Below, piece after piece: positions 26,590 to 33,594 of a stretch of 64,000 nt of DNA. Numbering within the stretch: the first letter of the stretch is position 1; each line of letters starts with the position of its first letter. This stretch comes from QAMH01 sp900556425 (GTDB lineage: Bacteria; Actinomycetota; Coriobacteriia; Coriobacteriales; QAMH01): NCBI GenBank assembly GCA_902475535.1, contig CABRZR010000001.1, forward strand, positions 62,001 to 126,000, in the 5' to 3' direction. Position numbers and translations under genes: made by a program. The notes under the pieces were generated by a model that was not told where the DNA came from, searched no databases, and saw nothing but the letters and a program-made list of their open reading frames with translations.

Positions 26590-26619
26590 CCTTAAAACAC
26601 AAAATATTGTGTTTTAAGG
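26590..26619. promoter_or_regulatory. 30-bp palindrome upstream of gyrB (NrdR-box-like)
   Basis: Arms CCTTAAAACACAA and TTGTGTTTTAAGG flank AATA. The central ACACAAAATATTGTGT matches the NrdR box pattern at all but one position. A -10-like TAGAAT at 26640-26645 and the gyrB ribosome binding site follow, so the palindrome lies over or just upstream of the gyrB promoter -35 region. The partial repeat AAGCCCTCAAAACAC precedes it near 26536. Confidence 0.6.
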
Positions 26620-26715
26620 CAAAATCACCTGATAAATGCACTAGAATGTGCCGAGCATTCATGACAATGGTGGAAGCGTACCGTATGGTGCGCTTCCTGT
26701 AGTGTTAGGAGAATG

Positions 26716-28653
26716 ATGGCTGAGCAAGAAACCAGCTACGGCGCACAAGACATCCAGATTCTCGAAGGTCTGGAGCATGTCCGCAAGCGTCCCGGCATGT
26801 ACATCGGTTCGACGGGCCCCAAAGGTCTACATCACCTCGTCTACGAGGTTGTCGATAACTCTGTCGACGAGGCACTTGCCGGTTTTTGCAATCAGATTGA
26901 CGTAACCCTCAATGAGGACGGATCCTGCACCGTCGTCGACGACGGTCGTGGTATTCCCGTCGAGGAGCATCCCAAGCGCAAAAACATGTCGACGCTTGAG
27001 GTCGTTCTCACCATCCTCAATGCCGGCGGCAAGTTCGGCGGCAGCGGCTATAAGGTTTCCGGTGGTCTGCACGGTGTCGGCGTTTCCGTCGTCAATGCCC
27101 TCTCCTCGAAGGTCGTCGCGCAGGTCAAGCGCGACGGTGCCATCTGGGAGATGGAGTTTTCACGCGGCAAGACCGTTCAGAAGATCATCGAGGTCGGCAA
27201 GACCGAGAAAACCGGCACGACCATCACCTTCTGGCCCGACCCGGAGATTTTCCAGACCGTCGAGTTCGATTACGAGACGCTGCGCATCCACTTCCGCCAG
27301 ACGGCCTTCCTCAACAAGGGCCTCAAGATCGTCTTCTGCGATGCCCGCGGCGAAGAGCCCAAAACCGAGGTTTTCCAGTACAAGGGTGGCATCATCGACT
27401 TCGTCAAGTACATGAACGAAGGAAAGACCGCCCTCAACGACAAGCCTGTGTACTTCGAAGCCGAAAGCGAGGCCGGCGAGGTCGAGATCTCCATGCAATG
27501 GACCGAGACCTACTCCGAGAATGTTCGCTCGTTTGCCAACAACATCGACACGACCGATGGTGGTACGCATCTCGAGGGCTTCCGCACGGCGTTGACCAAG
27601 ACCATCAACGAATACGCGCGCAAGAAGAACCTCCTCAAGGAGAAGGACGAGAACCTCTCCGGCGAGGATTGTCGCGAGGGTCTTTCCGCCGTCATCTCCG
27701 TACGCCTGCACGAGCCGCAGTTCGAAGGCCAGACCAAGGCCAAACTCGGCAATCCCGAGGTGCGCGGTCTTGTCATCGGCGCCGTCAACAAGGGTCTCGC
27801 CGAATATCTCGACGAGAATCCCAAGCCGGCGAAGATGATCGTGCAAAAGGCCATCCAGGCTGGTAAGGCCCGCGCCGCCGCCCGCAAGGCCCGCGACCTC
27901 ACGCGCCGCAAGGGTGCACTCGAAGGCGCCGGACTCCCCGGCAAGCTCGCAGATTGCTCCGTGCGCGACCCAGCGCTCACCGAACTCTACATCGTCGAGG
28001 GTGATTCCGCAGGTGGCTCGGCCAAGCAGGCGCGCGAGCGCAGCTACCAGGCCATTCTTCCCCTGCGCGGCAAGATCCTCAACGTCGAGCGCGTGCAGGA
28101 GCATCGCGCGTTGTCCTCGGACACCATCAACTCGCTCATCACGGCCATCGGCACGGGTTATGGCGAGGGATTCGACGCCGACAAGGCTCGCTACCACCGC
28201 ATCATCATCATGACCGATGCTGATGTCGACGGCGCGCATATCGCCATCCTGCTGCTCACCTTCTTCTTCCGCTTCATGCCCGAGCTCATCAAGCGCGGTT
28301 ACATCTACATCGCATGTCCGCCGCTCTATGGTCTCAAGAAGAAGAATTCGCGTACCGGCAAGGTCATCCAGTACCTCTACAACGACGAAGCGCTCAAGGA
28401 GTGCATGAACAACCTCGACAATCCCGAGAAATACGATGTCCAGCGCTACAAGGGTCTCGGCGAGATGGATCCCGAGCAACTCTGGGAGACCACCATGGAT
28501 CCCGAGCGCCGTACGCTGCGACAGGTCGAGATTTCCGACATGACCGAGGTTGACCGTGTCGTCAACGAACTTATGGGAAACGACGTCGAGTGCCGCCGCA
28601 CCTTTATCACGGAGCATGCGGCCGATATCGACGAGCGCTTCCTCGATATCTAA
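26716..28653 (+). CDS. gyrB: DNA gyrase subunit B
   Basis: The ATPase subunit of gyrase, about 645 residues, which introduces negative supercoils with GyrA. GHKL ATPase: EVVDNSVDEALAGFC, VDDGRGIPVEEH, SGGLHGVGVSVVNALS. Transducer: QTKAKLGNPEVRG. TOPRIM: LYIVEGDSAGGSAKQ and IMTDADVDGAHI. The C-terminal PxRRTLRQVEI block is complete. There is no long insertion of the Gram-negative kind. ATG 26716 is preferred over the adjacent ATG 26713 because of spacing from TTAGGAGA. GyrA follows 13 bp downstream. Confidence 0.97.
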   Translation: MAEQETSYGAQDIQILEGLEHVRKRPGMYIGSTGPKGLHHLVYEVVDNSVDEALAGFCNQIDVTLNEDGSCTVVDDGRGIPVEEHPKRKNMSTLEVVLTILNAGGKFGGSGYKVSGGLHGVGVSVVNALSSKVVAQVKRDGAIWEMEFSRGKTVQKIIEVGKTEKTGTTITFWPDPEIFQTVEFDYETLRIHFRQTAFLNKGLKIVFCDARGEEPKTEVFQYKGGIIDFVKYMNEGKTALNDKPVYFEAESEAGEVEISMQWTETYSENVRSFANNIDTTDGGTHLEGFRTALTKTINEYARKKNLLKEKDENLSGEDCREGLSAVISVRLHEPQFEGQTKAKLGNPEVRGLVIGAVNKGLAEYLDENPKPAKMIVQKAIQAGKARAAARKARDLTRRKGALEGAGLPGKLADCSVRDPALTELYIVEGDSAGGSAKQARERSYQAILPLRGKILNVERVQEHRALSSDTINSLITAIGTGYGEGFDADKARYHRIIIMTDADVDGAHIAILLLTFFFRFMPELIKRGYIYIACPPLYGLKKKNSRTGKVIQYLYNDEALKECMNNLDNPEKYDVQRYKGLGEMDPEQLWETTMDPERRTLRQVEISDMTEVDRVVNELMGNDVECRRTFITEHAADIDERFLDI

Positions 28654-28666
28654 GGAGGGATGAATA

Positions 28667-31378
28667 ATGGCAGACGATATCTTCAACAACGATAACCAGG
28701 AATCCCTCATGGGTGATGACGAATTCACCGAGGTCGAGGCGACCATAATCGAGGAGGACGAAGCAGGCGAGCAGGAGGAAAGCCTCGAAGCCAAAATCAA
28801 TCACGGCATCGGAACGCTCGACATCAACGTCGGCAAGGTCTCCGAGACCGACTTCGCGCGCGAGATGCGCACGTCGTTCCTCGAGTACTCGATGTCGGTC
28901 ATCGTGGCCCGCGCGCTTCCTGACGTGCGCGACGGCCTCAAGCCCGTCCATCGCCGCATCCTCTACGCAATGAGCGAAAGCGGCATCACGCCCAACAAGC
29001 CCCACGTCAAGTGCGCCCGCCCCGTCGGTGACTGCATGGGTAAATATCACCCGCACGGCGACGCGGCCATCTATGATACGCTCGTGCGTCTGGCCCAGGA
29101 TTTCTCGATGCGCGTGCCGCTCATCGACGGCCACGGCAACTTCGGTTCCATCGACGGCGACTCCGCCGCAGCCATGCGTTATACCGAGGCGCGCCTGAAC
29201 AAGCCGGCCATGGAGCTGCTCGCCGATCTCGAGAAGGAGACCGTCGATTGGCAGCCCAACTACGACGAGTCGATGCAGGAGCCCAAGGTGCTCCCCGCAC
29301 GCTTCCCGAACCTGCTCGTCAACGGCTCTGCCGGCATCGCCGTCGGCATGGCGACGAACATTCCGCCGCATAACCTCGGTGAGGCCATCGACGCGACCAT
29401 CGCCGTCATGGAGAATCCCGACATCTCCCTCGACGAGCTGTTGCAGATCATGCCCGGCCCGGACTTCCCGACTGGTGCGACCATCATGGGTCGAGCCGGT
29501 ATCCGCGAGGCGTACGAGACCGGTCACGGCTCGATTACCATCCGCGCCAAGGCCCACGTCGAGAAGAGCACCTCGGGCCGCAACCGCATCGTCGTGACCG
29601 AGATTCCGTACCAGGTCAACAAGGCAAAGCTCATCGAGAAGATCGCCGACCTGGTCAAGCAGAAGACGGTCACGGAGATTTCCGGACTCAACGACGAGTC
29701 GGACCGCAAGGGCATGCGCATCGTCATCGACCTCAAGCGCGGCGAGGAACCGCAGGTCGTGCTCAACAAGCTCTACAAGCACACGCAGCTACAAACGGGC
29801 TTTGGTATCAACAACCTTGCCCTGGTCAATGGCGTGCCGCATATCCTGAGCCTCAAGGACATGCTCTACAACTACATCGACCACCAGGTCGACGTCATCC
29901 AGCGCCGCACGCGCTACGAGCTGCGCAAGGCCGAGGAGCGCGCCCACATCCTCGAGGGCCTCGTCATCGCCCTCGACAACATCGACGAGGTCATCTCCAC
30001 CATCCGCTCCTCACGCGATGACGCCGAGGCCCGCGCCAAGTTGATTGAGCGCTTTGGCCTCTCCGAAGTGCAATCCAACCACATCCTCGAGATGCGCCTG
30101 CGTCGTCTGACCGGCCTCGAGCGCGAGAAGATCGAGACCGAGCTCGCCGAGCTGCGCGAGAAGATCGCCTACTACAAGCGTGTCCTGGGTGACGAGAACC
30201 TCGTCAAGGAAATCATTCGCGACGAGATGCTCGAGATCAAGCGCCGCTATGGCGACAAGCGCCGTACCGAGATCGCCGACGAGGCGCGTGACCTCGACAT
30301 CGAGGATCTCATCGCCGACGAGGATATGGTCGTCACCATCACCCGCAGCGGCTACATCAAGCGCCTGCCGGTGGCCACGTACCGCCAGCAGAAGCGCGGC
30401 GGCAAGGGCATGAGCGGCGTGAAGCTCAAGGAGAACGACTTCGTCGAGCAGCTCTTCATCGCATCGACGCACGATTACATGCTCTTCTTCACGAGCAAGG
30501 GTAAGGTATATCGCCAGAAGGTGCACCAGATTCCGCTTGGCAGCCGCCAGGCCAAGGGCACGCCCGTCGTCAATCTGCTTCCCATCGAGGACGACGAGAA
30601 GGTCGCGACCGTCATTAACACGCGCGACTTTCCCGCCGACGAGTACCTGCTCTTCGCGACTGCGCACGGCATGGTCAAGAAGACGGCCTTCGACGCGTAC
30701 AAGAACGTGCGCTCCAACGGCCTCATCGCCATCAACCTACGCGATGCCGACGAGCTCATCGCCGTGCGCCGCGTGGCTCCCGGCATGAAGGTCATGATGG
30801 TGAGCAGCGCTGGCAAGGCCATACGCTTTGACGAGTCCGAAGCGCGCCCCATGGGTCGCGACACCACGGGCGTTCATGGCATCCGCATCGACGTCAAGGG
30901 CGGCGACCGCGTGCTTGGCATGGAGATCGCGCCTGACGATAGCGACCTCTTCGTCATCACCGAGCGCGGTTACGGCAAGCGCACCAAGGTTACCGAGTAC
31001 ACCGAGCACCATCGCGGTGGTGGCGGCATGTCGACGATCAAGATGACCGACAAGAAGGGCAAGATCGCCGCGATGAAGATCATCAACGAGAAGCACGAGA
31101 TGATGATCGTGTCCGAGGAAGGCGTCGTGATCCGCGTGAAGGCGGGCGACATCTCCGAACTTTCGCGTGCCACCCAGGGTGTCAAGGTCATGAACGTCGA
31201 CGATTCCGACCGCGTCGTGGCAGTTGCACGTGTGGCCGGCGGCAAGAAAAAGAAGAAGGAGATCATCGAAGGCCAAACCGAGCTTCTCACCGAGGAAATC
31301 TCCGGCCAAATGAAGACCGAAATCCCCGCCGATGTGGAAGACGACACCGACGAAGACGAGATCGACACCACCGACTAG
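28667..31378 (+). CDS. gyrA: DNA gyrase subunit A
   Basis: The 903-residue cleavage-reunion subunit. A 60-residue acidic N-terminal extension precedes the core (DFAREMRTSFLEYSMSVIV). The quinolone region reads HPHGDAAIYDT, with Ala133 at the E. coli Ser83 position and Asp137 at Asp87. Catalytic Tyr172 lies in AAMRYTEARL. C-terminal beta-pinwheel repeats include the GyrA box QKRGGKGM. A Lys-rich and then acidic tail ends the protein. GGAGG precedes the ATG. It is in an operon with gyrB. Confidence 0.97.
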   Translation: MADDIFNNDNQESLMGDDEFTEVEATIIEEDEAGEQEESLEAKINHGIGTLDINVGKVSETDFAREMRTSFLEYSMSVIVARALPDVRDGLKPVHRRILYAMSESGITPNKPHVKCARPVGDCMGKYHPHGDAAIYDTLVRLAQDFSMRVPLIDGHGNFGSIDGDSAAAMRYTEARLNKPAMELLADLEKETVDWQPNYDESMQEPKVLPARFPNLLVNGSAGIAVGMATNIPPHNLGEAIDATIAVMENPDISLDELLQIMPGPDFPTGATIMGRAGIREAYETGHGSITIRAKAHVEKSTSGRNRIVVTEIPYQVNKAKLIEKIADLVKQKTVTEISGLNDESDRKGMRIVIDLKRGEEPQVVLNKLYKHTQLQTGFGINNLALVNGVPHILSLKDMLYNYIDHQVDVIQRRTRYELRKAEERAHILEGLVIALDNIDEVISTIRSSRDDAEARAKLIERFGLSEVQSNHILEMRLRRLTGLEREKIETELAELREKIAYYKRVLGDENLVKEIIRDEMLEIKRRYGDKRRTEIADEARDLDIEDLIADEDMVVTITRSGYIKRLPVATYRQQKRGGKGMSGVKLKENDFVEQLFIASTHDYMLFFTSKGKVYRQKVHQIPLGSRQAKGTPVVNLLPIEDDEKVATVINTRDFPADEYLLFATAHGMVKKTAFDAYKNVRSNGLIAINLRDADELIAVRRVAPGMKVMMVSSAGKAIRFDESEARPMGRDTTGVHGIRIDVKGGDRVLGMEIAPDDSDLFVITERGYGKRTKVTEYTEHHRGGGGMSTIKMTDKKGKIAAMKIINEKHEMMIVSEEGVVIRVKAGDISELSRATQGVKVMNVDDSDRVVAVARVAGGKKKKKEIIEGQTELLTEEISGQMKTEIPADVEDDTDEDEIDTTD

Positions 31379-31397
31379 TAGCCGCAAGTGACTAGGA

Positions 31398-31430
31398 TAT
31401 GAGACAGCGTGCCAGGCACGCTGTCTCATA
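31398..31430. repeat. Family A repeat, copy 3 (single perfect palindrome)
   Basis: 33 bp with perfect 16-bp arms, TATGAGACAGCGTGCC and its complement, around one A. It starts 20 bp after the gyrA stop. Here one unit folds on itself, unlike the spaced pairs elsewhere. No T-run follows. Confidence 0.85.
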
Positions 31431-31544
31431 GGGGCCGCTCGTGTCGTTTGTGGGGCACTTCCGCGGAAACGAGGGGAACTTTCTCGAATATTCGCTTCCC
31501 AAGGAACTAAGATTGTGGCAGTATACATGCTCGCGTATTTGCGC

Positions 31545-31621
31545 GGGCCTTTAGCTCAGTTGGCTAGAGCGCACGACTGATAATCGTGAGGTCACAAGTT
31601 CGAATCTTGTAAGGCCCACCA
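31545..31621 (+). tRNA. tRNA-Ile (anticodon GAT)
   Basis: 77 nt; acceptor GGGCCTT pairs with AAGGCCC, anticodon loop CTGATAA, T arm ACAAG-TTCGAAT-CTTGT, CCA encoded. Position after gyrA with tRNA-Ala matches mycobacterial-type synteny. Confidence 0.95.
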
Positions 31622-31629
31622 TTCTAGGT

Positions 31630-31674
31630 AATAAACGCCCCGGCGTGGGCCGAGTCGCCGCCGGGGCGTTTATT
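31630..31674 (+). terminator. Terminator after tRNA-Ile
   Basis: 16-bp perfect stem AATAAACGCCCCGGCG with its complement, 13-nt loop, and TTTATT in the 3' arm. Confidence 0.85.
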
Positions 31675-31694
31675 GATACTAGGACGCAATGCGC

Positions 31695-31730
31695 ACCAGA
31701 CAAATGTCGCCGGGGCGCTTTTGTCTGGTT
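31695..31730. repeat. Family C hairpin between tRNA-Ile and tRNA-Ala
   Basis: ACCAGACAAA and TTTGTCTGGT arms around GTCGCCGGGGCGC. It lies between the two tRNA genes and ends 21 bp before tRNA-Ala. Confidence 0.7.
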
Positions 31731-31751
31731 TCGAGACACGTGTCTCACCAC

Positions 31752-31827
<76 letters not shown>

Positions 31828-31839
31828 ACACATCTGATG

Positions 31840-31864
31840 CGGGCACCCATGTGGTGCCCGTTTT
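31840..31864 (+). terminator. Terminator after tRNA-Ala
   Basis: Stem CGGGCACC-CATGT-GGTGCCCG followed by TTTT. Beyond it, 31865-32103 holds no gene I can support. Confidence 0.85.
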
Positions 31865-32103
31865 GCATCGATGCTTGTTCTAGCGGCGATGACGATTCCC
31901 GATTTAGGACTCAACCATCCCACCTTTCAACACACTAAAGATTCCGCAGGTCAAGCACATATCATGAACTGCACCGCTTTCATGTGCGAAAGTACCAACT
32001 ACGAGCGTGTATGTCATATTTGGTACATGCGTTTACCCCAACTTGACTTATACTGATAGCTCGCGTGCACGTACAGCGCATGATTTAAAGAAAGAGGTGC
32101 CTT

Positions 32104-32622
32104 GTGCGAAAAGGCAATATCATAACCATTGCGGTTCTCGTCGTTTTGTCCTTCGTGTTCCTGTGGCTTTGGAACGCACTTGGCTTCTCGTTCACGGATC
32201 CGGTCGATCTTGTCATCACCATCGTTTGGTGGGTTGTCATCATTGCCGTTGTCGTGGCAATTGTCGTGACCGAAAGGCGCCGTCGCGAGCGCATCCGCAC
32301 GGTCTTCGTTGCCGATGGGGTTCTCTACAACTGCGAAAGCGGTGTGATTCGCCTCAACAACGCGGCCGATGCCAAGAACTACGTCAAGGCAATCAGGCAT
32401 GCGCTCAATAATCTCGACTACGGTGCGGAGGCAAAGCTCAGCCAAAACCAGCCGCGTTTGCGCTTCAAGTATATCGTGCGCTCCAAGCGCTTTTCCGACG
32501 GTGGCAGGACGTGGGCAGGAGAGCTTGTCAACGTGAGAAACCCGCAAGAAAACAGGGACTTTTCCGGTGCCGAGCAGCTTGCCAAGCTCATCGGCGCGGG
32601 CATGGAAAAGGATGCTCGCTAA
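32104..32622 (+). CDS. Hypothetical two-TM membrane protein
   Basis: The protein has 172 residues. TM1 is IITIAVLVVLSFVFLWLW (about 6-23) and TM2 is VDLVITIVWWVVIIAVVVAIVV (about 34-55), then a basic stretch ERRRRERIR and a soluble cytoplasmic domain of about 110 residues (VLYNCESGVIRLNNAADAKNYVKAIRHALNNL, RTWAGELVNVRNP). The family is not recognised. GTG start with AGAGGTG 5 bp upstream. It converges on the next gene with a 4-bp overlap of stops. Confidence 0.75.
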   Translation: MRKGNIITIAVLVVLSFVFLWLWNALGFSFTDPVDLVITIVWWVVIIAVVVAIVVTERRRRERIRTVFVADGVLYNCESGVIRLNNAADAKNYVKAIRHALNNLDYGAEAKLSQNQPRLRFKYIVRSKRFSDGGRTWAGELVNVRNPQENRDFSGAEQLAKLIGAGMEKDAR

Positions 32623-33362
32623 CGCAGCAGTCTCCAGTACCCCGCCGTTGCCGACCCCACGCGGTCGATGATCCCCAGCTCGCGTAGCTTTCTGAACGAT
32701 CGCCGCACCGTGCTTTCGCTCACACCAAGCAGCTCTGCAATGCGTGGTGCGGTGGCACGTCCGTTGGCGCGCAATGCGCGGAGCACGAATTCATCTGTCG
32801 ATGTAAGGTCGAGGTTGTTCGCCGCGGCGATGGAGCGTTGCGAAAAGGGGGCACCGCGTAACTCGTCTCCGGTTGCAAGTCCGTCGAATATGGAACTGCC
32901 ATTTTGTGCGGGTGGTTGAGGACTGGCGGGTTTCTCGCTGGTGTCCTCGAGAGTCTGGACCTCCGCGGTTTGTTCCTGCTCAGATGCGACACGGCGAAGG
33001 TCCGCCACGTCTTCTGGACGCACAACCATGTTCTCTTCTACCGCAGCGTCGTAATACCAACATGCGCCACGATACTTGATGGGATGGTCGGGGTTTCCCG
33101 CCGGAACGACGACCTCGAGGCAGAAGACGGCACCGTCGAGCACGGGCTCGGTCACGCAGACGATACCAAGCTCCTTTTGGGTGATGCGAGGGATTTGCTC
33201 GAACGGCTTGCGCATGCGCGTCAGGCCCTTTGCGTAGTCTTTGCCCGCAGAATCAACGAGCAGCACGCCGCCGCCCGCGTTGGCGATTCCGCAGATGAGG
33301 GCGATGTGTCCCTGCTCCCACGAGTCCCGTTGTACGCGCAATGTGTCTGCGGAATCGGGCAT
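32619..33362 (-). CDS. AlbA_2 (Schlafen-like)/winged-helix transcriptional regulator
   Basis: The protein has 247 residues. The N-terminal part (SWEQGHIALICGIANAGGGVLLVDSAGK, then HPIKYRGACWYYDA) is the AlbA_2 putative DNA-binding fold seen in regulators next to RecG-like or Schlafen proteins. A low-complexity linker (QPPAQNG) follows. The C-terminal winged helix is FVLRALRANGRATAPRIAELLGVSESTVRRSFRKLRELGII. ATG 33362 is chosen because GGGAGATG lies upstream; the longer frame has no such signal. Its target is unknown. A second AlbA_2 protein is encoded at 36610. Confidence 0.75.
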   Translation of the reverse strand: MPDSADTLRVQRDSWEQGHIALICGIANAGGGVLLVDSAGKDYAKGLTRMRKPFEQIPRITQKELGIVCVTEPVLDGAVFCLEVVVPAGNPDHPIKYRGACWYYDAAVEENMVVRPEDVADLRRVASEQEQTAEVQTLEDTSEKPASPQPPAQNGSSIFDGLATGDELRGAPFSQRSIAAANNLDLTSTDEFVLRALRANGRATAPRIAELLGVSESTVRRSFRKLRELGIIDRVGSATAGYWRLLR

Positions 33363-33594
33363 ACTGGCATCTCCCATCATCGAAAACGGCTTTTCGAGGC
33401 TACCATTTGGTTGAATGAAACAGCCGTTCAACGTGCCTATAAGGTCATTACCCTATCATTATACTATCAATATCCTGTCAAAACGAAGGTGCCGATTGAC
33501 TTTCTCTATATAGTTGCGGGTATCGCGCGTCACATCGACGCACAGGAATCACCCACACATTGCTTTGGTTGATGGCAGCGGATAAGGGGCAAGC

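Noticed and set aside
31871..32056. 61-codon open frame after tRNA-Ala
   Set aside because: No ribosome site, no recognisable protein character, and it begins inside the terminator region.
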